Part shown: one piece after another, positions 34,674-41,894 of the stretch | Layout: each line of letters begins with the position of its first letter | Numbering within the stretch: the stretch's first letter is position 1 | Assembly (NCBI GenBank): GCA_905197905.1 | Contig: CAJKAP010000006.1 | Span: 62,001 to 126,000 of the forward strand | Reading direction: 5' to 3' | Origin: an uncultured Sutterella sp. | Lineage (GTDB): Bacteria > Pseudomonadota > Gammaproteobacteria > Burkholderiales > Burkholderiaceae_F | DNA length: 64,000 bases | Position numbers and translations under genes: made by a program | Notes under the pieces: generated by a model | Seen by the model: the letters and a program-made list of their open reading frames with translations, nothing else | Database searches by the model: none | Told to the model about the DNA's origin: nothing

Positions 34674-35402
34674 ATGAGCGGTCATTCTAAATGGGCTAAC
34701 ATTCAGCATCGCAAAGGTCGTCAAGATTCCAAGCGCTCCAACCTTTGGACCAAACTCGTCCGTGAAATCATTGTTGCTGCACGTATGGGCGGGGGCGATC
34801 CTGACTCTAATTCTCGTCTTCGTTTAGCTTTGGTGAAAGCACGTGGCGGTAACGTACCTAAAGACACGATCAACAATGCCATTTTAAAAGGGACCGGTCA
34901 GCTTGAAGGCGTTTCCTACGAAGAAATTCGCTACGAAGGTTATGGTGTTGGTGGCGCTGCCATCATCATTGACTGCACGACCGACAATCGTGTGCGTACT
35001 GTGGCCGACGTTCGTCACGCCCTCTCTAAACATGGGGGTAACTTAGGCACGGAAGGCTCCGTTTCCTTCATGTTCAACCACGTTGGCGAATTCTTCTTCG
35101 CTCCTGGTCAAGCCACCGAAGACGCCGTGATGGAAATTGCCCTTGAAGCTGGCGCCGAGGACGTGATCGCCGATGAAGATGGCTCTATCGAAGTGACTTG
35201 CGATGTAGCTGCTTTTGACGCAGTCTCGAAGGCCTTCGAAGCTGCTGGTTTAAACCCTGAAGTGGCTGAAATCACCTACAAGCCGATGAATGAAGTTCAT
35301 TTGAGTGGTGCTGATGCTGAAAAAATGCAGAAGTTGATTGACGCCCTCGATGACTTGGACGACGTTCAGCAGGTTTACACCTCTGCTGTGTTCGATGACT
35401 AA
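34674..35402 (+). CDS. yebC: YebC/TACO1-family protein
   Basis: A 242-residue YebC-type protein; the family is tied to translation or transcriptional regulation. The signature MSGHSKWANIQHRKGRQD opens the protein, followed by KIWTKL-type and RLRLALVKARGGNVPKD segments and an acidic C terminus. The start is moved from 34572 to ATG 34674 by AAAGGA at 34663-34668 and the invariant N terminus. Next to purD as in other betaproteobacteria. Confidence 0.93.
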   Translation: MSGHSKWANIQHRKGRQDSKRSNLWTKLVREIIVAARMGGGDPDSNSRLRLALVKARGGNVPKDTINNAILKGTGQLEGVSYEEIRYEGYGVGGAAIIIDCTTDNRVRTVADVRHALSKHGGNLGTEGSVSFMFNHVGEFFFAPGQATEDAVMEIALEAGAEDVIADEDGSIEVTCDVAAFDAVSKAFEAAGLNPEVAEITYKPMNEVHLSGADAEKMQKLIDALDDLDDVQQVYTSAVFDD

Positions 35403-35415
35403 GTTTTCTTAGCAC

Positions 35416-35448
35416 AAAAACGCCTCCGTGAAATCGGAGGTGTTTTTG
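35416..35448 (+). terminator. Terminator after yebC
   Basis: Stem AAAAACGCCTCCG (35416-35428) with CGGAGGTGTTTTT (35435-35447), one wobble, ending in a T-run. Confidence 0.85.
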
Positions 35449-35527
35449 TATGCAGAGTTGTGCCTACACACAGTACACTAGCGATATTGCTCTTTTGCAA
35501 ACTTCTTCTCTTACCCCGGAGTTCCCT

Positions 35528-36811
35528 ATGAACCTTCTTGTTGTTGGAAATGGTGGCCGTGAACATGCTCTCGCATGGCGTCTTGCCCAGAGCGACCGCG
35601 TTCAAACCGTTTTTGTTGCCCCAGGTAACGCTGGCACGGCAACAGAACCCAAGTTAGAAAACGTTGCCATCACCGATATTCACGCCTTGATTGAATTTGT
35701 CAAATCGCATGACGTGGCCTTCACTCTTGTGGGTCCTGAAGCTCCGCTTGCTGCTGGCATTGTGAATGCTTTTCGCGCAGAAGGTCTTCCAATCTTTGGG
35801 CCGACTCGTGAGGCCGCACAGCTTGAAAGCTCGAAAGATTTTGCAAAAGCCTTCATGAAACGTCACGGTATTCCAACTGCCGACTATGAAACGTTTTCCG
35901 ACGCACAATTAGCTCATGAATACGTGACTCGCAAAGGTGCTCCGATCGTCATTAAGGCCGATGGTTTAGCCGCTGGTAAGGGGGTTGTCGTAGCGATGAC
36001 TCTGGAAGAAGCCCATAGTGCTATTGATATGATGTTGAACGATCACGAATTTGGCACCGCTGGTGCTCGCGTCGTGATTGAAGACTTCCTGGACGGCGAA
36101 GAAGCTTCCTTCATCGTGATGGTTGATGGCAAAAATATTCTCCCGCTTGCCACTTCTCAGGACCACAAGCGTTTGCTCGATGCCGACCAAGGTCCCAACA
36201 CAGGTGGCATGGGTGCATACTCTCCTGCCCCCATCGTGACCCCCGATATTCATGCCAAGGTGATGCGTGAAATCATTACGCCGACCGTCCAAGGTATGGC
36301 CAAGGACGGCATCGTCTACACGGGCTTCCTTTATGCTGGTCTCATGATTTCCTATAAAGAAGACGGCACTCCTGATGTTCGCACATTGGAATTCAACTGC
36401 CGCATGGGCGACCCAGAAACGCAACCCATTATGATGCGTGTGAAAAGCGACTTCTCTGTTGTTGTTGAAGCTGCTATCGAAGGGCACTTAGACACAGCTG
36501 AGATTGAGTGGGATCGTCGCACCGCCTTAGGTGTCGTGAGTGCGGCTCGAGGCTATCCAATGCATCCTGAAAAAGGAGCAGTCATTGAAAAGTTACCAGT
36601 TAATACGGAACTTACCCATACTTTTCACGCTGGAACAAAACTCAATGACGATACCCTGATCACCGTTTCTGGTGGTCGTGTTCTTTGCACTGTGGGACTG
36701 GGTGAAAACGTCTCAACAGCTCGCTTTGTAGCTTACGCCACGATTGAAGATGTTGTTTTTGATGGAAAACAATTCCGAACCGACATCGGTTATCGCGCGT
36801 TGAATCGATAA
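35528..36811 (+). CDS. purD: Phosphoribosylamine-glycine ligase
   Basis: ATP-grasp enzyme joining glycine to phosphoribosylamine in early purine synthesis. It has 427 residues from ATG 35528, supported by GGAG at 35518-35521; the longer frame to 35450 reads into the yebC terminator. Motifs include VVGNGGREHALAW, KADGLAAGKGV, the substrate loop GPNTGGMGAYSP and EFNCRMGDPETQ. Confidence 0.95.
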   Translation: MNLLVVGNGGREHALAWRLAQSDRVQTVFVAPGNAGTATEPKLENVAITDIHALIEFVKSHDVAFTLVGPEAPLAAGIVNAFRAEGLPIFGPTREAAQLESSKDFAKAFMKRHGIPTADYETFSDAQLAHEYVTRKGAPIVIKADGLAAGKGVVVAMTLEEAHSAIDMMLNDHEFGTAGARVVIEDFLDGEEASFIVMVDGKNILPLATSQDHKRLLDADQGPNTGGMGAYSPAPIVTPDIHAKVMREIITPTVQGMAKDGIVYTGFLYAGLMISYKEDGTPDVRTLEFNCRMGDPETQPIMMRVKSDFSVVVEAAIEGHLDTAEIEWDRRTALGVVSAARGYPMHPEKGAVIEKLPVNTELTHTFHAGTKLNDDTLITVSGGRVLCTVGLGENVSTARFVAYATIEDVVFDGKQFRTDIGYRALNR

Positions 36812-36838
36812 GCTAAAAGGCCTTTTCGCTCGCATGTA

Positions 36839-36872
36839 CAGCCTCTCCACCCTGAGAGGCTGTTGTTTTTTG
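36839..36872 (+). terminator. Terminator after purD
   Basis: CAGCCTCTC (36839-36847) pairs with GAGAGGCTG (36854-36862), then a T-rich run. Confidence 0.82.
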
Positions 36873-36983
36873 TAGCGTTTTTCTTTTTCAACTTTCGGTA
36901 CAATAGCCTCAACAAAGAAGATTTTCCTCCTGCTTGAGCCTCTACTTAGTCGGGTTGAACTTTTCAAGGAGGACCAAAGAGAT

Positions 36984-37634
36984 ATGACTATAAAGAAGAC
37001 GTTTTTATGCCTGAGTGCTTTGTTTTTGGCTCAGGGAATTTTTGTTACCGCTTCGAGTGCTCGCTCTGCTGAAGCTGAACCTTTCTCCTATCCCAATAAA
37101 TTATTGGACGCCCCCGCCACACTCACAACACCGCTTGGGATTGAGATTCGTTTGGGAAAACCCAAAATCGTTCTCGAGCACACCACGCTTGAAGCGTTGA
37201 CTGCTCTTACTGGGGCGTCGCGCGTTCGTGATGGGAAAGGGAACTTCGCACGAGATCTGCTCTGCACTACGGGAACTGAAAACGGTCAACCAATCATTGC
37301 CTGGTTTATCTCTAGCGATAATAAAACCATTACGGAAGCACAAGTTGAATGGTTGAAGGATCGCGCTGTTCCTCCTGTATGCAAGGTCTTGCCAGCAGAG
37401 CACCTCCCTGTGCGTTTAGGTAAGGTAGGACTTGGTATGACTGCTAAAGAAATTCAAGAACATCTAGGTACACCCTCACTTGCTGAAGAAGATGGATGGC
37501 TGTTCTGGTTTAGCCAACGCTTCCTCCGCAATGCGCGTAATCTGCAAGAATTAGAGCTCAACTGGCTAGCCGTTCATTTCGACAAGGAAGGGCTCGTTGA
37601 TAAGAGCTTTGCTGCTCAGGTTACCAATTTATGA
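36984..37634 (+). CDS. Exported protein with BamE/SmpA-like repeat pattern
   Basis: A 216-residue protein of unknown function. Residues 1-29 form a signal peptide (KK, hydrophobic core, SARSAEA). The C-terminal part (about 140-215) contains LGKVGLGMTAKEIQEHLGTP, then a GWLFWF strand and a final FDKEGLVD strand, the arrangement of BamE/SmpA-type folds; the middle part may be a second, weaker copy. AAGGAGG lies at 36966-36972. Its stop overlaps the nadD ATG, so it is coupled to nadD. In Burkholderia and Bordetella this slot holds hemF. Confidence 0.7.
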   Translation: MTIKKTFLCLSALFLAQGIFVTASSARSAEAEPFSYPNKLLDAPATLTTPLGIEIRLGKPKIVLEHTTLEALTALTGASRVRDGKGNFARDLLCTTGTENGQPIIAWFISSDNKTITEAQVEWLKDRAVPPVCKVLPAEHLPVRLGKVGLGMTAKEIQEHLGTPSLAEEDGWLFWFSQRFLRNARNLQELELNWLAVHFDKEGLVDKSFAAQVTNL

Positions 37635-38317
37635 GTGAAGGATCTCTCCGTCGTGGCGTAGGTCTTGTTGGCGGGACTTTTGATCCCGTCCATCACGGTC
37701 ATATCGCTCTTGCCAACGCTGCATGGGAGGCCTTAGCGCTTGCCCGCATTGCATTTGTGCCGGCTGGAAATCCATGGCAAAAAAATGGCGTCACCGCTAC
37801 CGAGCATCGTTTGGCGATGTTGGAACTCGCACTCAAGGATTTGCCTTCGGATCAATTTAGCGTTGATCCGCAAGAACTTCTTCGCATGGGATCCTCTTAC
37901 AGCATTGATACGCTTGAAGAATATCGTGAAAAGATGGGACCCTCAATGCCACTAGTCCTCATCCTTGGCATGGATCAATGGTGTAATTTAACAACATGGC
38001 ATCGGTGGGAGGATATCCTTAAGGTCGCTCATATTGCTGTCGCTAATCGAGAAATGAAGGTTCCAACTCCACAGAAGCTCAAAAGCTTACTAAAATGCCA
38101 TCGCGTTGTAGCAAATGAATTAACTCTTAGCTCATTTGGCCGTATCGCTTTTTTTACGATGCCGGCGCACCGAGCAAGCTCTACTACCATTCGCAATACT
38201 TTGTCTCGTTACCCTACTCAGAAAGCGCTCTTCGAAGTAGGAGACTTTCTCTCAGTAGAAGTGTTAACCTATATACGAGACCACAAGCTTTATGGGGTAG
38301 ATTCTCAACTTTGTTGA
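37631..38317 (+). CDS. nadD: Nicotinate-nucleotide adenylyltransferase
   Basis: Makes nicotinate adenine dinucleotide from NaMN and ATP in NAD synthesis. It has 228 residues. The nucleotidyltransferase motif GGTFDPVHHGH is near the N terminus, and the ATP-site SSTTIRN motif near the C terminus. The ATG overlaps the preceding stop (ATGA). Confidence 0.95.
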   Translation: MSEGSLRRGVGLVGGTFDPVHHGHIALANAAWEALALARIAFVPAGNPWQKNGVTATEHRLAMLELALKDLPSDQFSVDPQELLRMGSSYSIDTLEEYREKMGPSMPLVLILGMDQWCNLTTWHRWEDILKVAHIAVANREMKVPTPQKLKSLLKCHRVVANELTLSSFGRIAFFTMPAHRASSTTIRNTLSRYPTQKALFEVGDFLSVEVLTYIRDHKLYGVDSQLC

Positions 38318-38422
38318 GTCTCTACTCAGAAGAGTTTCCTACAAAACACCCAATACACTGACAGCGAAGCTTTATAGTGCGCTTCGCTAATAATGATTTT
38401 TTCCTATCTGAGAATTATTTGT

Positions 38423-38815
38423 ATGACTTTAGAAGAACTCACCCAAAAAATCGTTAACGCCCTTGATGATGTGAAAGCTAAAGACGTGAAAGTATTTAAC
38501 ACCGAAAAGCTCACTGATCAATTTGAACGCGTAGTGATTGCCTCGGGAACCTCCAACCGCCAGACTCGCGCTTTGGCTTTCTCTGTTTCCTCTTCGGTGA
38601 AGCAGGCTGGCGGTGATGTGCTCGGGATGGAAGGTCTCGACAGTGGTGAATGGGTTTTGGTGGACTGCGGTATGGTCGTGGTACACTGCCTACAGCCTAA
38701 TGTGCGTGAATACTACAACCTCGAAGAAATTTGGGGTGGTACAGAACTCAGCTTCTCGGCCAATGCAGAATGTCTTTCTCGCATGATGCCTCATCGTTCT
38801 TCGAACGAGAACTAA
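38423..38815 (+). CDS. rsfS: Ribosomal silencing factor RsfS
   Basis: Binds ribosomal protein L14 to block subunit joining in slow growth. It has 130 residues. Family segments are KAKDVKVFNTEKLTDQFE, VIASGTSNRQTRALA and DSGEWVLVDCGMVVVHCLQP with EYYNLEEIW. The start is placed at ATG 38423 rather than 38393 by family length. rlmH follows 21 nt later. Confidence 0.93.
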   Translation: MTLEELTQKIVNALDDVKAKDVKVFNTEKLTDQFERVVIASGTSNRQTRALAFSVSSSVKQAGGDVLGMEGLDSGEWVLVDCGMVVVHCLQPNVREYYNLEEIWGGTELSFSANAECLSRMMPHRSSNEN

Positions 38816-38836
38816 CCTAATAGCACACGACTTCCC

Positions 38837-39304
38837 ATGAGAATCAAGATTATTGCCGTTGGGCAACACATCGCTGATTGGGCCAGGGTGGCCACTATGG
38901 ACTATCTTGGACGTTTTCCTCGCGACTTCAAGATCGAGTTAAAGGAAATTCGTACCGAGCACCGCAGTGGGCAAACTCCAGCCAAACTCATGCAGGCTGA
39001 AGCAGGGCGTATTCTCGCTGCGATTGATCCTGGAGAATACGTTGTCGTGCTCGATGAACACGGACGAGATTTCACAACGATGTCCTTTACGACCGACATT
39101 GCGCATTGGCACAACGAGCGTCTTGATGTCGTTTTCATTATCGGCGGGCCAGATGGCCTTGCGCCCGAGGTCAAGTCTGCCGCAAACGAAACAATTCGAC
39201 TCTCGTCCATGACCTTACCACATGCTCTAGCCCGTGTATTCCTTGTCGAGCAAATTTATCGTGCTTGGTCGATTCTCGCGAAGCACCCGTATCATCGTGC
39301 CTAA
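38837..39304 (+). CDS. rlmH: 23S rRNA pseudouridine-1915 N3-methyltransferase
   Basis: SPOUT-fold methyltransferase of 155 residues modifying helix 69 of 23S rRNA. The SAM knot is formed by VVVLDEHGRDF, FIIGGPDGL and the C-terminal SSMTLPHALARVFLVEQIYRAW and HPYHR residues. Lies in the conserved rsfS-rlmH-maf series; maf starts 17 nt after its stop. Confidence 0.96.
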   Translation: MRIKIIAVGQHIADWARVATMDYLGRFPRDFKIELKEIRTEHRSGQTPAKLMQAEAGRILAAIDPGEYVVVLDEHGRDFTTMSFTTDIAHWHNERLDVVFIIGGPDGLAPEVKSAANETIRLSSMTLPHALARVFLVEQIYRAWSILAKHPYHRA

Positions 39305-39321
39305 GTGTCAGACGCCAAACC

Positions 39322-39951
39322 ATGACAAACCAACTCTTTTTAGCTAGCAAAAGCCCCCGTCGCAACCAACTGCTTTCCTGGGCAGGTTTTGATGTGCATG
39401 TAATCGCCAGCAACAATCACACTCTTTATGCTTTTTCTGGTGATGAAGAATTACTGCCTGGTGAATTACCCGAGCCCTATGTGCGTCGCACCGCTCTGAA
39501 CAAGTTCCGTGAAGGGCTCGCTCTTAAATCCAAGCTCTACCCCGCAGTAAGCGGTGGTGTCGTTTTGGCCGCGGATACTGTGGTGAGTTTGGGGGGCATC
39601 GTACTCGGAAAACCGGCTGATCAAACAGAAGCTAAAGCCTTTTTGCATCAACTCTCAGGCCACGTACACCTTGTGCGCACAGGGGTCGTTGTTGGTCGTA
39701 GCGAAACCGACTACGAACTTATCGTGCAAACGAGTGAAGTGGGCTTTCGTGAACTCAATTCTCGCGAAATTGACATCTATACAAGCTCCATTGAGCCCTA
39801 TGACAAAGCTGGTGGCTATAGTATTCAAGGGGTAGGTGGCTTATTTGTGAACTATTTAAGCGGAGGCTACAGCGGAGTGATGGGACTTCCTATTGCAGAA
39901 ACTGTTGAGCTTCTGTTGAAATATGACGTGAGAGCCATCAAGCAAGGATAA
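39322..39951 (+). CDS. maf: Maf-family nucleoside triphosphate pyrophosphatase
   Basis: Hydrolyses non-canonical or excess NTPs (family activities: dTTP/UTP or m7GTP pyrophosphatase). It has 209 residues. Motifs are LASKSPRRNQLLSWAG, the catalytic AADTVVSLGG, LGKPAD and SIEPYDKAGGYSIQG. ATG 39322 is chosen by the family N terminus; a longer frame overlaps rlmH. The rng gene that normally follows maf in this order is not present. Confidence 0.93.
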   Translation: MTNQLFLASKSPRRNQLLSWAGFDVHVIASNNHTLYAFSGDEELLPGELPEPYVRRTALNKFREGLALKSKLYPAVSGGVVLAADTVVSLGGIVLGKPADQTEAKAFLHQLSGHVHLVRTGVVVGRSETDYELIVQTSEVGFRELNSREIDIYTSSIEPYDKAGGYSIQGVGGLFVNYLSGGYSGVMGLPIAETVELLLKYDVRAIKQG

Positions 39952-40106
39952 TTCTTTCGACTTTAAACAACGGGTTGTACAGATATTCCGTGCCTGAGAG
40001 CAGACCCATACTAACCATCTTCAGTGTACAATGATGATCAACTTAACAGTTAACAACTTACCCTAGAGCGCGACACCGTGGCACGCTCCGTTGCGTAAGA
40101 GAAAAA

Positions 40107-40172
40107 ACGCGAAAAATTGCTCGCGTTGTCTTTTCTTTAAGCGACTATGTTTGCTCAAAGAAAAGACAACGC
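40107..40172. repeat. 16-bp inverted repeat with an overlapping alternative stem
   Basis: GCGTTGTCTTTTCTTT (40123-40138) and AAAGAAAAGACAACGC (40157-40172) are perfectly complementary around an 18-nt loop. A second stem ACGCGA (40107-40112) with TCGCGT (40121-40126) uses the same bases 40123-40126, so the two cannot form together. No T-run follows on either strand. Confidence 0.7.
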
Positions 40173-40407
40173 TTGAGGCTATCGCCCAACCCTCTGCTAT
40201 AAAGACTTGGTATTACACCGCCTTCGCATAAGTCTTCTTGGCATCGTAGCAGATACTTTGTTGAGAAAATACCGTTCGACATCTTGACAACCTACGATTA
40301 ATCTTTTGTCGTATTTCGATAGCGCAATCGATATTTGTGTGCGGAATTTACCTCCGACCCTCGATATTCCCTGGGCTAAGTCCATTCTTGCACAGTAAAA
40401 ACTCCTC

Positions 40408-40458
40408 CTCACTTTTCTAGGCATTACCCTCTAAGGATATGCAACCAAGAAAAGTGAG
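40408..40458. repeat. 11-bp inverted repeat upstream of the basic-protein gene
   Basis: CTCACTTTTCT (40408-40418) and AGAAAAGTGAG (40448-40458) are perfect arms; after one mismatch GG/CC extends the helix. It ends 40 nt before the GTG at 40499. Confidence 0.65.
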
Positions 40459-40498
40459 CTGTAATCAACCGACTTGTTACAACTAAACCATTAGTACC

Positions 40499-41272
40499 GT
40501 GACTGAAGAATTAAAAGAAGCAGCGGATTACGAAACCTCTTCCGCAAAGAAAACCAACCCAGAACGAAAGCGTCCAACACGCCGACAAGTTCGTACTCCT
40601 CGTAGTTTGCGCGCCGAACGCCATAACAACGCGAGAGCGAGTCTCTCTGCAAAACGATATGAGGGCGTAGAAACTGTCGTCACTAAGCCACGCCGCAAGA
40701 TGGACAAAACCAAAGTTACCCCCGAAGAAGTTCAGGAAAGTGCAACGACTTCTTCGAGCGATCGCCCTCGCCTTAGGTCTCCTTCGGCAAAAGCTCCAAA
40801 AAACCTCAAAGCATCCCAATCTGCACGTCTTAGGAAAGCCAGCCCTGCTAAAGGTATCAAGCCCGAGGGAGCAAAAACGAATAAACCTGTCCGCACTAAA
40901 AAATCTGTTACCAAAATAGGACAGAAAGCTTCTCGAGTTGGAGGCAGAATAGAGAAGTCTGAAAAATCGCGAGCCCCATCCAATCGATCAGCTCTAACTC
41001 GTGACTCCAAGCCTATGAGTAGGCGAGATGATAATTTCGGTAACTCGATTTATTACCAACCAAAGCGTCAAAACCTGCGTACTTTGCGTAGCGACCAGCC
41101 TATGCACTGGGAACCGATAGATCCTTATCACCCCAGCAACCAAGCGCTCAGTTTGCCGCAAACCATGCCCGATGAAGATTATCCGATGCGTTCTCGCTCT
41201 CTTCGTGGTAAGCGTGGAAATACTAAACCCGCGACAAAGAAGCGATTCCGCTCAAATCGCGGGGACAGGTAA
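40499..41272 (+). CDS. Orphan lysine/arginine-rich, probably disordered protein
   Basis: A 257-residue frame, extremely basic and rich in Lys, Arg, Ser, Pro and Thr, with no hydrophobic core, signal or membrane segment. Residues 1-180 look disordered. The last 75 contain a different, aromatic-containing stretch (MHWEPIDPYHPSNQALSLPQ) and an Arg-rich tail. It resembles the extensions seen on RNA-modifying enzymes or histone-H1-like proteins, but I recognise no family. The GTG start has no clear Shine-Dalgarno site and a stop lies just upstream, so expression is uncertain. A hairpin terminator follows. Confidence 0.5.
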   Translation: MTEELKEAADYETSSAKKTNPERKRPTRRQVRTPRSLRAERHNNARASLSAKRYEGVETVVTKPRRKMDKTKVTPEEVQESATTSSSDRPRLRSPSAKAPKNLKASQSARLRKASPAKGIKPEGAKTNKPVRTKKSVTKIGQKASRVGGRIEKSEKSRAPSNRSALTRDSKPMSRRDDNFGNSIYYQPKRQNLRTLRSDQPMHWEPIDPYHPSNQALSLPQTMPDEDYPMRSRSLRGKRGNTKPATKKRFRSNRGDR

Positions 41273-41292
41273 TCTTACATAACGCCTTATCT

Positions 41293-41329
41293 AGAGGTGG
41301 ATAGATGCTACCTCTGGATTTTCTTTTTA
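41293..41329 (+). terminator. Terminator after the basic-protein gene
   Basis: AGAGGT (41293-41298) pairs with ACCTCT (41310-41315), followed by a T-rich run. It supports the upstream frame being a transcribed unit. Confidence 0.5.
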
Positions 41330-41341
41330 ATGGAATTCGGA

Positions 41342-41728
41342 ATGCAACAATGGAAAAATCTTATTGGTCTTTGCGCGCTGACTCTTGTATTAAGTGCTTG
41401 TACCACACCAATGAGACAAGATGTAGGAGACCATGTTGGCGGTCCCTATCAGCAAAGCCAAGTCGATAAAAAACACGGTAGTACACATGATCCGTTACTT
41501 GACGCCGCGCACCGCACATTGATCACATGCACTTCCGAAGAGCCTGTCACCGTATTGAGGCGCTTTAAAGAAGTTCGTTTTGCCTGTAAGAGCTTAGGCG
41601 TATCCGCCACAATCAACGAAATGCGAGATGCTGGCTGGCGCCTGCTTAATCTTGATATTGGAGAAGAAACCGAGCAACATAATCACGTTGGTTTTCCGGT
41701 GACCGTGACGCTACGGAAACTCTTCTAA
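41342..41728 (+). CDS. Small predicted lipoprotein of unknown function
   Basis: A 128-residue protein whose first 20 residues are a lipoprotein signal ending in LVLSAC, so Cys 20 would be lipidated. The mature part has two further Cys (in ITCTSEE and RFACKSLG) that could form a disulfide, and an alternating-strand C terminus ending TVTLRKLF. No family recognised. ATG 41342 fits the signal peptide best; ATG 41330 is the alternative. A GAGGTGC/GCACCTC hairpin (41758-41776) follows. Confidence 0.65.
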   Translation: MQQWKNLIGLCALTLVLSACTTPMRQDVGDHVGGPYQQSQVDKKHGSTHDPLLDAAHRTLITCTSEEPVTVLRRFKEVRFACKSLGVSATINEMRDAGWRLLNLDIGEETEQHNHVGFPVTVTLRKLF

Positions 41729-41757
41729 CAGCACTCCTTGTGAAAGAGTTGCTCCTT

Positions 41758-41776
41758 GAGGTGCCTTGTGCACCTC
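41758..41776 (+). terminator. Hairpin after the small lipoprotein gene
   Basis: GAGGTGC (41758-41764) pairs with GCACCTC (41770-41776) around 5 nt. No T-run follows, so termination strength is doubtful. Confidence 0.4.
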
Positions 41777-41894
41777 ATGATCACCTTGTCTGTTCAAAAA
41801 AATACACTTCACGAGCTCTAATTTTCCTCAGCGCCACAAAGTAGCGTTAATATTTGAGAATCCTTCTCTTTTACTATTAGATGCGATTCTCGCT

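Larger units (their letters stand above)
39952..40498. other. 547-bp gap with two strong inverted repeats
   Basis: No reliable gene. Two long perfect inverted repeats (40123-40172 and 40408-40458) and an overlapping alternative stem (40107-40126) dominate. Conserved cores of RNase P, tmRNA or SRP RNA were looked for and not seen. Confidence 0.6.

Noticed and set aside
40197..40424. 75-codon minus-strand frame in the hairpin-rich gap
   Set aside because: No recognisable motif, no ribosome site and overlap with the inverted-repeat region; chance is more likely, although an old gene remnant is not excluded.
39952..40498. 6S RNA, tmRNA, SRP RNA or RNase P RNA in the gap after maf
   Set aside because: None of the conserved core sequences of these RNAs could be found on either strand.
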